Positions 24,447 to 32,954 of a stretch of DNA of 64,000 nucleotides are shown here, piece after piece; the first letter of the stretch is position 1; each line of letters opens with the position of its first letter. The notes under the pieces are model-generated. The model was not told where the DNA came from, did no database searches, and worked only from the letters and a program-made list of their open reading frames with translations. This DNA comes from Pseudomonas sp. GV071 (GTDB lineage: Bacteria; Pseudomonadota; Gammaproteobacteria; Pseudomonadales; Pseudomonadaceae), in contig NZ_QAOJ01000002.1 in assembly GCF_003050835.1 (NCBI RefSeq), positions 248,001 to 312,000 of the forward strand. The letters run 5' to 3'. A program made the translations under genes and the position numbers.

Positions 24447-25325
24447 TTGAACCTCTTGCAACACATTGCCCAGTCGCGTCACCTGTTACGAAAATCGGAG
24501 CTTAAAGTCGCCGATCACGTGCTGCTCGACCCTGCGGCCGTGATGCACAGCTCCATGGCGGATCTGGCCCACAGCGTCGGCATCAGTGAGCCGACCATCG
24601 TGCGTTTCTGCCGAGCCATCGGTTGCACCGGTTTCCAGGACCTCAAGCTGAAACTGGCGCAAAGCCTGGCCGCCGGTGCCAGCTTCGGCCAGTTCGCCAT
24701 TCATGAAGATGACTCGGTCGCCGACTTCAGCCTGAAGATTTTCGACACCACCCTGCACACCCTTATCGAGGTGCGCGAGAAGCTCGACCCCAAAGCCCTG
24801 CAACACGCCATCGCCGCCTGCTCGCAAGCGCAGCGCGTGGAGTTCTACGGTTTTGGTGCGTCCGGCGCGGTGGCGGCCGATGCCCAGCACAAGTTCTTCC
24901 GCCTGCTGCTGACGGCCGCGGCCTACTCCGACCCGCACATGCAGGCGATGTCGGCGGTTACCTTGAAGCCGACCGATGTGGCCATCTGCATCTCGCAGTC
25001 GGGGCGTTCGAAAGACCTGCTGATCACCGCCAACCTGGTGCGTGAAACCGGCGCCACGCTGATCACCCTGTGCCCGAGCCAGACGCCATTGGCCGAGCTG
25101 TCCACCGTCAACCTGGCCATCGACGTGCAGGAAGACACCGAGATCTACACCCCGCTGACCTCGCGTATCGCCCACCTGGTGGTGATCGACGTGCTGGCCA
25201 TGGGCGTGGCCATGGCCCGTGGGCCGACCCTGGTCAACCACCTGAAGAGCGTGAAGCGCAGTTTGCGCAGTTTGCGTTTGTCGCCCAAGTCGCTGAAAGC
25301 GGCGGACGATGCCCGCGCCGACTGA
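24447..25325 (+). CDS. MurR/RpiR-family transcriptional regulator (HexR-related)
   Basis: This 292-residue regulator has an N-terminal RpiR helix-turn-helix (about residues 20-75, including SVGISEPTIVRFCRAIG) and a SIS sugar-phosphate-binding domain (about 115-250, with GFGASGAVAAD and CISQSGRSKD). HexR, the family model, responds to 2-keto-3-deoxy-6-phosphogluconate. This protein appears to be a paralogue dedicated to the divergent zwf. An intrinsic terminator follows directly. Confidence 0.9.
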   Translation: MNLLQHIAQSRHLLRKSELKVADHVLLDPAAVMHSSMADLAHSVGISEPTIVRFCRAIGCTGFQDLKLKLAQSLAAGASFGQFAIHEDDSVADFSLKIFDTTLHTLIEVREKLDPKALQHAIAACSQAQRVEFYGFGASGAVAADAQHKFFRLLLTAAAYSDPHMQAMSAVTLKPTDVAICISQSGRSKDLLITANLVRETGATLITLCPSQTPLAELSTVNLAIDVQEDTEIYTPLTSRIAHLVVIDVLAMGVAMARGPTLVNHLKSVKRSLRSLRLSPKSLKAADDARAD

Positions 25326-25344
25326 CTCGACGCTCGAATGAAAA

Positions 25345-25366
25345 GCCCGCGAAAGCGGGCTTTTTT
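25345..25366 (+). terminator. Rho-independent terminator after the RpiR gene
   Basis: GCCCGC-GAAA-GCGGGC forms a 6-bp GC stem with a tetraloop, followed by six Ts. It starts 20 bases after the stop codon. Confidence 0.92.
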
Positions 25367-25463
25367 GTGGGCCACCGTCATCGGATGTTCATCGACCTGG
25401 CACACGACTGTCGTCTTCAACGCCCAGGCTGGTACTCCCGAATCCAACGATGGGAGCACACAC

Positions 25464-25685
25464 ATGACTCGTTATCTGGATGAAGCAAAACCCTACGAAA
25501 ACGCTGCCGCGAAAACCAAACGCCAACAGGAAGACCAGCGCCGCATGGCCTACCGCCGGGCGATTGAAGACTTCACCGCCGAGCGCCGCCTGCAACTCGA
25601 GCTGGCCGACTTCCCCGACCTGCTTGCCGCCAACTACCTTGCCGCTATCCAGGCACCGCGCCGAAGCGGGCCGCCAAGCCACTGA
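25464..25685 (+). CDS. Small conserved hypothetical protein
   Basis: This 73-residue, highly charged protein is probably helical (KTKRQQEDQRRMAYRRAIEDF). There is no signal peptide or membrane segment. The ATG at 25464 has GGGAG ten bases upstream. Its 3' end overlaps the convergent LysR gene by 41 bases. I recall a hypothetical gene at this place in P. putida, which supports it being real. No function can be assigned. Confidence 0.7.
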   Translation: MTRYLDEAKPYENAAAKTKRQQEDQRRMAYRRAIEDFTAERRLQLELADFPDLLAANYLAAIQAPRRSGPPSH

Positions 25686-26589
25686 TCTGTGCGCGTTCGG
25701 CGCGGATAAAGGCGAAGAACGTCTGCGCCACCGGTGACAGGTACTTGCCGCGCGGGTGCACCAGGCACCAGCTGCGCATCAGCGGCAGTTCTACCACCGG
25801 CAGCTCGCGCAGGGCGCCGGTTTCCAGTTCGCGGCGCACCGCGTGCCGCGACAACAGCGCAATGCCGAGCCCGGCAATTACCCCTTCGCGTTGCGATTCC
25901 ATCGAGCCGAGCTCGATGGTCTGCTGGAAGTGCGCGCGCTTCTGGTGGCAGTAATCCTCGATGGCTTTGCGCGTGCCCGAACCGGGTTCACGCACCAGCA
26001 GCGGCCAGGCGCAGAGGTCCTGCAGCTTGAGGTTGTCGCGGCCCACCAGCGCATGCTCGGGCGGCGCCACGGCAATGATCGGGTTGTCCAGAAACGGCAA
26101 GAACTCCAGCGACATGTCCTGCGGCACCTGGGACATGATCAACAAATCATCGCGGTTGGCGCTCAGGCGGCGGATGGTCTGCGCGTGGTTGACCACCACC
26201 AGTTGCAGGTTCACCTCCGGGTACTGACGCTTGAACGCGGCGAACAGGTGCGGAACGAAGTACTTGGCACTGGATTCCACCGCCAGGTTGAGCTGGCCCT
26301 GCAACGACCCCTCCAGATCCGACAGCTGCATATCCAGGCTTTCCAGACGCCCGAAAATATCGCTGCTGGCGCGCAGCAGTGCGTCGGCGGCTTCGGTTAG
26401 GTAGAGCTTTTTGCCGATGTAGTCGAATAACGGCTGGCCAATCAGCGCTTCCAACTGGCGAATCTGTAAGGAAACTGCAGGCTGTGTCAGAGAAATTTCT
26501 TCGGCAGCACGGCTGTAGGAGCGGCTTTCGCACACCGCCTGGAAAACTTGCAGCTGCCGTAATGTCATACGCAGCAATGACTTACGCAT
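25645..26589 (-). CDS. LysR-family regulator next to pyruvate carboxylase
   Basis: This 314-residue LysR protein has an N-terminal helix-turn-helix (MTLRQLQVFQAVCES, then SYSRAAEEISLTQPAVSLQIRQLE as a split motif) and a C-terminal effector domain (about 90-300). The ATG at 26589 has AGGGG upstream; a start seven codons later is possible. It is divergent from pycA with a 162-base gap containing an inverted repeat, so it is the likely activator of the pyc operon. The effector is unknown. Confidence 0.9.
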   Translation of the reverse strand: MRKSLLRMTLRQLQVFQAVCESRSYSRAAEEISLTQPAVSLQIRQLEALIGQPLFDYIGKKLYLTEAADALLRASSDIFGRLESLDMQLSDLEGSLQGQLNLAVESSAKYFVPHLFAAFKRQYPEVNLQLVVVNHAQTIRRLSANRDDLLIMSQVPQDMSLEFLPFLDNPIIAVAPPEHALVGRDNLKLQDLCAWPLLVREPGSGTRKAIEDYCHQKRAHFQQTIELGSMESQREGVIAGLGIALLSRHAVRRELETGALRELPVVELPLMRSWCLVHPRGKYLSPVAQTFFAFIRAERAQISGLAARFGAVPG

Positions 26590-26627
26590 CGCTATGAGCC
26601 CCTGAGTGGCTGTCTGGTTGCGCAACT

Positions 26628-26643
26628 ATAAGGCTTCGCTTAT
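26628..26643. promoter_or_regulatory. Candidate LysR-binding inverted repeat
   Basis: ATAAG-GCTTCG-CTTAT is a perfect 5-bp inverted repeat with a 6-base spacer, 39 bases upstream of the LysR start and about 110 before pycA. It approximates the T-N11-A pattern of LysR sites, with one extra spacer base. Confidence 0.4.
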
Positions 26644-26751
26644 GCCTAACCCAATAATTAATCATTTTAGGTAATTGTTTCAGGGGGCTACGGTGTCAGC
26701 ACGTTGACGCTTCTGGCGTTGCCCCGTTCAACCGGCTGAGGGCCAGCTTCC

Positions 26752-28167
26752 GTGATCAAGAAAATTCTGATCGCTAACCGTGGCGAGATTGCCGTCCGTA
26801 TCGTGCGTGCTTGCGCCGAAATGGGCATTCGCTCGGTGGCGATTTATTCCGATGCCGACCGCATGGCGTTGCACGTCAAGCGTGCCGACGAAGCCCACAG
26901 CATTGGCGAAGAGCCGCTGGCCGGCTACCTCAACCCGCGCAAGCTGGTGAACCTGGCAGTGGAAACCGGCTGTGATGCCCTGCACCCGGGCTACGGTTTT
27001 CTCTCGGAAAACGCCGAGCTGGCGGACATCTGCGCCGAGCGCGGGATCAAGTTCATCGGCCCCTCCGCCGAAGTGATCCGGCGCATGGGCGACAAGACCG
27101 AAGCGCGCCGCAGCATGATCAAGGCCGGCGTACCGGTGACCCCCGGCACCGAAGGCAACGTGGCGGACATTCACGAAGCCCTCACCGAAGGTGACCGCAT
27201 CGGTTACCCGGTGATGCTCAAGGCCACCTCCGGTGGTGGCGGCCGTGGTATCCGCCGCTGCAACAGCCGCGAAGAACTGGAGCAGGCCTTTCCACGGGTG
27301 ATCTCCGAGGCCACCAAGGCCTTCGGTTCCGCCGAAGTGTTCCTGGAAAAATGCATCGTCAACCCGAAACACATCGAAGCGCAGATTCTCGGTGACAGCT
27401 TTGGCAACGTGGTTCACCTGTTCGAGCGCGACTGCTCGATTCAGCGCCGCAACCAGAAGCTGATCGAAATCGCCCCCAGCCCGCAACTGACCCCGGAACA
27501 GCGCGCCTATATCGGCGACCTCGCCGTGCGCGCCGCCCAGGCCGTGGGTTACGAGAACGCCGGTACCGTGGAGTTCCTGCTCGCCGAGGGCGAGGTGTAC
27601 TTCATGGAAATGAACACCCGGGTGCAGGTGGAACACACCATCACCGAAGAAATCACCGGTATCGACATCGTCCGCGAGCAGATCCGCATCGCCTCCGGCC
27701 TGCCGCTGTCGGTGAAGCAGGAAGACATCCAGTACCGCGGTTTCGCCCTGCAATTTCGGATCAACGCCGAAGACCCAAAGAACAATTTCCTGCCCTCGTT
27801 CGGCAAGATCACCCGCTACTACGCCCCCGGCGGCCCCGGCGTGCGCACCGACACGGCGATCTACACCGGCTACACCATTCCGCCCTACTACGACTCCATG
27901 TGCCTGAAGCTGGTGGTCTGGGCGCTGACCTGGGAAGAGGCCATGGACCGCGGCCTGCGCGCGCTGGATGACATGCGCCTGCAGGGGGTGAAAACCACCG
28001 CCGCCTATTACCAGGAAATTCTCCGTAACGCGGAATTCCGTAGCGGCCAGTTCAACACCAGTTTCGTGGAAGCCCACCCGGAACTGACCAACTACTCCGT
28101 CAAGCGCAAACCCGAAGAGCTGGCCCTGGCCATCGCCGCCGCCATTGCCGCCCACGCAGGCCTGTGA
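26752..28167 (+). CDS. pycA: Pyruvate carboxylase subunit A (biotin carboxylase)
   Basis: This 471-residue ATP-grasp biotin carboxylase carboxylates the biotin on subunit B using ATP and bicarbonate. Motifs: ILIANRGEIAVRI at the N-terminus, the glycine-rich KATSGGGGRGIRR near residue 158, and EMNTRVQVEH near 286. It starts with GTG, with CTGAGG eleven bases before. It is followed 11 bases after its stop by pycB, with which it forms the two-subunit enzyme known from Pseudomonas. It resembles AccC, but its operon partner makes pyruvate carboxylase the better call. Confidence 0.93.
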   Translation: MIKKILIANRGEIAVRIVRACAEMGIRSVAIYSDADRMALHVKRADEAHSIGEEPLAGYLNPRKLVNLAVETGCDALHPGYGFLSENAELADICAERGIKFIGPSAEVIRRMGDKTEARRSMIKAGVPVTPGTEGNVADIHEALTEGDRIGYPVMLKATSGGGGRGIRRCNSREELEQAFPRVISEATKAFGSAEVFLEKCIVNPKHIEAQILGDSFGNVVHLFERDCSIQRRNQKLIEIAPSPQLTPEQRAYIGDLAVRAAQAVGYENAGTVEFLLAEGEVYFMEMNTRVQVEHTITEEITGIDIVREQIRIASGLPLSVKQEDIQYRGFALQFRINAEDPKNNFLPSFGKITRYYAPGGPGVRTDTAIYTGYTIPPYYDSMCLKLVVWALTWEEAMDRGLRALDDMRLQGVKTTAAYYQEILRNAEFRSGQFNTSFVEAHPELTNYSVKRKPEELALAIAAAIAAHAGL

Positions 28168-28178
28168 GGAATACATTC

Positions 28179-29990
28179 ATGAGCAAGAAGATCCACGTTA
28201 CCGACACCATCCTGCGTGACGCCCACCAGTCGCTGCTGGCCACCCGCATGCGCACCGAAGACATGCTGCCGATCTGCGACAAGCTCGACAAAGTCGGCTA
28301 TTGGTCGCTGGAAGTCTGGGGTGGCGCCACCTTCGACGCCTGCGTGCGCTTCCTCAAGGAAGACCCGTGGGAGCGCCTGCGCCAACTGCGCGCGGCCTTG
28401 CCCAACACCCGCCTGCAAATGCTCCTGCGTGGCCAGAACCTGCTGGGCTACCGCCACTACAGCGACGACGTGGTCAAAGCCTTCGTCGCCAAGGCAGCCG
28501 TCAACGGCATCGACGTGTTCCGCATCTTCGACGCCATGAACGACGTGCGTAACCTGCGCGTCGCCATCGAAGCGGTGAAGGCTGCCGGCAAACACGCCCA
28601 GGGCACCATCGCCTACACCACCAGCCCGGTGCACACCATCGAAGCCTTCGTCACCCAGGCCAAGCAGATGGAAGCCATGGGATGCGACTCGGTCGCCATC
28701 AAAGACATGGCCGGCCTACTCACCCCCTACGCCACTGGCGAGTTGGTGAAAGCGCTGAAAGCCGAGCAGTCGCTGCCGGTGTTTATCCACTCCCACGACA
28801 CCGCTGGCCTGGCCGCCATGTGCCAGCTGAAAGCCATCGAGAACGGCGCCGACCATATCGACACCGCCATCTCCAGCTTCGCCTGGGGCACCAGCCACCC
28901 GGGTACCGAGTCGATGGTCGCCGCCCTCAAAGGCAGCGAATTCGACACCGGCCTGAACCTGGAACTGCTGCAGGAAATCGGTTTGTACTTCTACGCCGTG
29001 CGCAAGAAGTACCACCAGTTCGAAAGCGAATTCACCAGCGTCGACACCCGTGTGCAGGTCAACCAGGTGCCGGGCGGGATGATCTCCAACCTGGCCAACC
29101 AGCTCAAAGAGCAGGGCGCGCTGAACCGCATGAACGAAGTGCTGGCCGAGATCCCGCGGGTGCGCAAAGACCTCGGCTACCCGCCGCTGGTTACCCCGAC
29201 CTCGCAGATTGTCGGCACCCAGGCGTTCTTCAACGTGCTGGCCGGCGAGCGCTACAAGACCATCACCAACGAAGTGAAGCTGTACCTGCAAGGCGGCTAC
29301 GGCAAAGCGCCCGGCCAGGTCGACGAGAAACTGCGCCGGCAGGCGATCGGCAACGAAGAGCTGATCGACGTGCGCCCGGCCGACCTGCTGAAGCCGGAGA
29401 TGGACAAGCTGCGCGCCGAAATCGGCGCGGTGGCCAAGTCGGCTGAAGACGTGCTGACCTACGCCATGTTCCCGGACATCGGGCGCAAGTTCCTTGAAGA
29501 GCGCGCGGCCGGCACCCTGACCCCGGAAGTGCTGCTGCCGATCCCCGAAGCCGGTCGTGTGGCCAGCGCGGGCGGCGAAGGTGTACCGACCGAGTTCGTC
29601 ATCGACGTGCACGGCGAAAGCTACCGTGTGGACATCACCGGCGTCGGCGTGAAGACCGACGGCAAGCGGCACTTCTACCTGTCCATCGACGGCATGCCGG
29701 AAGAAGTGGTGTTCGAACCGCTGAACGAATTTGTCGGTGGCGGTGGCGGCAGCAAGCGCAAAAACGCCAGCGCCCCGGGCGATGTCAGCACCACCATGCC
29801 AGGCAATATCGTCGATGTGCTGGTGAAAGAAGGCGACGTGGTCAAAGCCGGCCAGGCCGTGCTGATTACCGAAGCGATGAAGATGGAAACCGAAGTGCAG
29901 GCACCGATTGCCGGTACCGTCAAAGCCATTCACGTGGCCAAGGGCGACCGCGTCAATCCAGGTGAAGTGCTGGTGGAAATCGAGGCGTAA
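28179..29990 (+). CDS. pycB: Pyruvate carboxylase subunit B (carboxyltransferase and biotin carrier)
   Basis: This 603-residue protein transfers carboxyl from biotin to pyruvate, giving oxaloacetate. Residues of about 1-270 form the HMGL-like TIM barrel (TDTILRDAHQSLLATRM), the middle is the conserved carboxylase domain, a Gly/Lys/Ala linker lies near 520-535, and the C-terminal biotinyl domain has EAMKMET with the biotinylated Lys. It is often labelled OadA. No sodium-pump beta or gamma subunit genes are adjacent, and pycA is, so pyruvate carboxylase is favoured. The start has GAGGA eight bases upstream. Confidence 0.93.
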   Translation: MSKKIHVTDTILRDAHQSLLATRMRTEDMLPICDKLDKVGYWSLEVWGGATFDACVRFLKEDPWERLRQLRAALPNTRLQMLLRGQNLLGYRHYSDDVVKAFVAKAAVNGIDVFRIFDAMNDVRNLRVAIEAVKAAGKHAQGTIAYTTSPVHTIEAFVTQAKQMEAMGCDSVAIKDMAGLLTPYATGELVKALKAEQSLPVFIHSHDTAGLAAMCQLKAIENGADHIDTAISSFAWGTSHPGTESMVAALKGSEFDTGLNLELLQEIGLYFYAVRKKYHQFESEFTSVDTRVQVNQVPGGMISNLANQLKEQGALNRMNEVLAEIPRVRKDLGYPPLVTPTSQIVGTQAFFNVLAGERYKTITNEVKLYLQGGYGKAPGQVDEKLRRQAIGNEELIDVRPADLLKPEMDKLRAEIGAVAKSAEDVLTYAMFPDIGRKFLEERAAGTLTPEVLLPIPEAGRVASAGGEGVPTEFVIDVHGESYRVDITGVGVKTDGKRHFYLSIDGMPEEVVFEPLNEFVGGGGGSKRKNASAPGDVSTTMPGNIVDVLVKEGDVVKAGQAVLITEAMKMETEVQAPIAGTVKAIHVAKGDRVNPGEVLVEIEA

Positions 29991-30004
29991 AAACTTCGGT
30001 CTCT

Positions 30005-30087
30005 GTAGGAGCGGCTTCAGCCGCGATGCTTTTGGCGCCTGTTCGGGCCAATCGCGGCTGACCGGAGCGCCGGCCGGCCGCTCCTAC
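30005..30087. repeat. REP doublet, GTAGGAGCGGC type, with disrupted second arm
   Basis: The first arm is GTAGGAGCGGCTTCAGCCGC plus GATGC. The second arm should be its inverse but reads ATCGCGGCTGACC then GGAGCGCCGGCC before GCCGCTCCTAC, so it carries an altered or inserted segment. It lies between pycB and the convergent asparaginase gene. Confidence 0.85.
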
Positions 30088-30103
30088 GGGATCGTGGTTT
30101 GGA

Positions 30104-31084
30104 TTAGGACACCCGCTCACCGCACAGGTCGAGCGCAAACCACTGCTCCACATCCGCCTGATTCAGCCCCGCCCCGAGCAAGCCAAACAACTTGCCCAAC
30201 GCTGCCTCGCGGGTCATGCCGCCAGCTGAAATCAGCCCGGTACTGAGCAACGCGCTACCCGCTGCATACACCCCAAACTCGACATGCCCCTGCGGACACT
30301 GGCTGATCGCGGCCAGCACCACACCACGCTCATGCGCCGCCTTGAGCACGGCCAGCAATTCGGCGTTGTCCGAAGGACCGGTGCCCACGCCATAACATTC
30401 CAGCAACAGTGCCTGCGCGCCGGTATTGAGCAACGCTTCGGCGTGGCTGGCGAGTACGCCGGGGTACAGCGGCAGCACGGCGATGTTCACTGGCTGACGG
30501 CGCACCCGGTAGCCGAGCGCTGCCGGAACGCTGTCGGCGCGCTCACCGACGCGATGACGCGGCTGCACGGTGAAGGCATCGAATGCCTCGCTGCGCAGCT
30601 TGCTGACCCGCGCGCCATGCATCAGTTGGCCATTGAAGTACAGGTGCACGCCCGGACTGACCCCGGCCTGCAGCGCCTGCATGGCACCGACCAGATTGCC
30701 CCAGGCATCGCTGCCCTCGGCGCCGGCCGGCAGCATCGAGCCGGTGAACAGCACCGGCACATCCAGGCCCAGCAGCAGAAAGCTCAAGGCCGCCGCGCTG
30801 TAGGCCAGGGTGTCGGTGCCATGCAGCACCAGCACGCCATCGAAGGCGCCTTGGGCCACGGCCTCGACAATCACATCGCGCATCGCCAGCCAATTGGCCT
30901 GGCTCATGTTGGCGCTGTCGAGCAACGGCAGCAGCTCATGGAACTGCCAGTCGATGGCCACGGGCGGCGACAGACTCTGCAGGTGTTCGCCCATGCGCGC
31001 TTCGAAGCCGCCCGCTGGCGCCAGGCCCTGGGCCGTTTGCAGCATGCCGATGGTGCCGCCGGTATAGAGCACGAAAAGCTTCAT
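30104..31084 (-). CDS. ansA: Type I (cytoplasmic) L-asparaginase
   Basis: This 326-residue asparaginase hydrolyses L-asparagine to aspartate and ammonia. The first catalytic motif YTGGTIGM is at residues 6-13 and the second HGTDTLAYSA near 85. There is no signal peptide, so it is cytoplasmic. AAGGA precedes the ATG by eight bases. It stands alone between two REP elements. Glutaminase and aspartase genes follow within 12 kb, giving a full route from amides to fumarate. Confidence 0.92.
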   Translation of the reverse strand: MKLFVLYTGGTIGMLQTAQGLAPAGGFEARMGEHLQSLSPPVAIDWQFHELLPLLDSANMSQANWLAMRDVIVEAVAQGAFDGVLVLHGTDTLAYSAAALSFLLLGLDVPVLFTGSMLPAGAEGSDAWGNLVGAMQALQAGVSPGVHLYFNGQLMHGARVSKLRSEAFDAFTVQPRHRVGERADSVPAALGYRVRRQPVNIAVLPLYPGVLASHAEALLNTGAQALLLECYGVGTGPSDNAELLAVLKAAHERGVVLAAISQCPQGHVEFGVYAAGSALLSTGLISAGGMTREAALGKLFGLLGAGLNQADVEQWFALDLCGERVS

Positions 31085-31112
31085 GCCGGATTCCTTATTG
31101 GGGATCAAAAAA

Positions 31113-31176
31113 CATCGCGGCTAAAGCCCCTCCCACAAGGGACTGCGATCCCCTGTGGGAGGGGCTTTAGCCGCGA
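31113..31176. repeat. REP doublet, GTGGGAGGGGC type
   Basis: CATCGCGGCTAAAGCCCCTC plus CCAC and the inverted GTGGGAGGGGCTTTAGCCGC plus GA flank a 19-base spacer. It lies just upstream of ansA. Confidence 0.92.
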
Positions 31177-31281
31177 GCTCTTTTTACGCAGGTTGCAGCA
31201 TACATGGCCAACCCGCAGAGACGAGAATGCCGCGCCCGCGACTAAACGGGAGCGGCATCCATTGAAAAGTGAAGCGTGGGT

Positions 31282-32730
31282 TTATCGGTGGCTGGTAGCC
31301 AGCCGCCCATCGATCGCTTCACTGCTGGCCTGCGCTTGTGGCGCGGTAGGCCAGGCATCGCGATCCAGGTCCAGATCGGCGAATTTACGGGCGTCGAACA
31401 CCGGAGTGGCGACACCAGCTTTGCGTTGCTCGTCGTAGTCGCGCATCACCCGCAGGCCGACTTTGATCAGCATGGCCAGGGCGATCAGGTTGACGAAGGC
31501 CAGACAGGTCATGGTGATGTCAGCGAAGGCGAACACGGTGGAGAGGTTCTGCATCGAGCCCCAGCAGATCAGCGCCAGTACCAGACCGCGATAGGTCAGC
31601 AGCGCCGCACGGCTTTTGCCGAGGAGGAACTGCAGGGCGTTTTCGCCGAGGTAGTAGTTGTAGAGGATGCAGGTGAACACGAACAGGCTCAGGGCAACGC
31701 TGACGAAGATCCGGCCCCAATCGCCGACCACTGCCGCCAGAGAGTTTTGGGTCAGGACAATGCCGTCACCTTCAAAACCTGGGGTGTAGAAGCCGGAGAG
31801 CAGAATCAGCAAGGCGGTGCAGGTGCAGATCACGAAGGTGTCGAGGAACACGCTGAACGCCTGCACCACGCCCTGGGCAACCGGGTGTTGCACGCTGGCC
31901 ACGGCGGCCACGTTAGGCGCACTGCCCAGGCCCGCTTCGTTGGCAAACACGCCACGCTTCACACCCATCACGATGGCGCTGCCGAGCAGGCCGGCGAAGG
32001 CAGGCTCAAGGCCGAAGGCGCTCTTGACGATGGTCACCAGCATGCCGGGCACCAGGTCGATCTGGGTGAAGATCACGTACAGGGTCACGCCGATGTAGGC
32101 CAGGGTTTTCACCGGCACCAGCAGGTCGGACACCGAGGCGATACGCTTGATGCCACCGACGAATACCAGACCCAGCAGCACGGCCAGACCGATACCGGTG
32201 TACTGCACCGGGAAGCCGAAGGCATTTTCCAGCGAGTGGGTCACGGTGAACGATTGCAGGCCGTTGAAGGCGAAACCGTAGGTCACCAGCAGCAGCACGG
32301 CGAACACCATGGCCATCCAGCGCAGCTTCAGGCCGTGCTGAATGTAGTAAGCCGGGCCGCCGCGGTACAGGCCGTCACCGTCGGCGCGCTTGTACAGCTG
32401 CGCCAGGGAGCATTCGAAGAAGCTGCTGCTCATGCCGACCAGCGCAGTCACCCACATCCAGAACACGGCACCGGGACCACCGAGGGTCACGGCAATCCCG
32501 ACACCGGCGATGTTGCCCGCGCCGACGCGGCCGGCCAGGCTCAACATCAGTGCCTGGAACGAGCTGAGTTGGCCGCCACTGCTGCGCAACGACTGCTTGA
32601 ACACGCTGAACATGTGGCCGAAATGGCGGAACTGCACGAAGCGCGAACGGATGGTGAAGTAGCTGCCCAGGCCGACGATCAGCACGATCAGCAGCTTGCC
32701 GGACAGGAAGTCATTGAGCATTTCAAGCAT
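31282..32730 (-). CDS. AGCS-family sodium:alanine/glycine symporter
   Basis: This 482-residue transporter has about ten to eleven hydrophobic segments. AGCS family marks include the N-terminal GLGSYFTIRSRFVQFRH (split across the first loop), LAGRVGAGNIAGVGIAV and GVKRGVFANEAGLGSAPN. It should import alanine, glycine or a related small amino acid with Na+ across the inner membrane. The C-terminal tail is hydrophilic. It is divergent from an HTH regulator, which probably controls it. Confidence 0.92.
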   Translation of the reverse strand: MLEMLNDFLSGKLLIVLIVGLGSYFTIRSRFVQFRHFGHMFSVFKQSLRSSGGQLSSFQALMLSLAGRVGAGNIAGVGIAVTLGGPGAVFWMWVTALVGMSSSFFECSLAQLYKRADGDGLYRGGPAYYIQHGLKLRWMAMVFAVLLLVTYGFAFNGLQSFTVTHSLENAFGFPVQYTGIGLAVLLGLVFVGGIKRIASVSDLLVPVKTLAYIGVTLYVIFTQIDLVPGMLVTIVKSAFGLEPAFAGLLGSAIVMGVKRGVFANEAGLGSAPNVAAVASVQHPVAQGVVQAFSVFLDTFVICTCTALLILLSGFYTPGFEGDGIVLTQNSLAAVVGDWGRIFVSVALSLFVFTCILYNYYLGENALQFLLGKSRAALLTYRGLVLALICWGSMQNLSTVFAFADITMTCLAFVNLIALAMLIKVGLRVMRDYDEQRKAGVATPVFDARKFADLDLDRDAWPTAPQAQASSEAIDGRLATSHR

Positions 32731-32900
32731 GGGAGGTTTCCTCGACTCTTATTGTTCGAATGCAGCAGGTGGGTTGCAGCTAACGAAGTGCGGGTAACAG
32801 GTACGGCAGTACAGCTGGCAGAAAAAACGTTTCGAAAAATTCGTGGGGCGCATGGTTGGCCAGCGCTCGCCGTGTAGGCAATTTCGCGGGTCGATTCGAT

Positions 32901-32940
32901 GTGATGCGAGTTGATGCTATAGTCGCGCCGCTCGCATCAC
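32901..32940. promoter_or_regulatory. Perfect 10-bp inverted repeat around a promoter-like -10
   Basis: GTGATGCGAG (32901-32910) and CTCGCATCAC (32931-32940) are perfect inverses separated by 20 bases. GCTATAGT lies in the spacer and resembles a forward -10. The right arm is 15 bases before the regulator's GTG start. This is a strong candidate for an autoregulatory operator. Confidence 0.6.
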
Positions 32941-32954
32941 CGGAGGGCAGCATC

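Noticed and set aside
28179..29990. Oxaloacetate decarboxylase alpha subunit as the name for pycB
   Set aside because: No beta or gamma sodium-pump subunit genes are adjacent, while a biotin carboxylase gene directly precedes it, so pyruvate carboxylase is the better reading.
31276..32877. 533-codon plus-strand frame
   Set aside because: Antisense to the AGCS symporter; composition is His/Gln/Glu-rich with no membrane or domain features.
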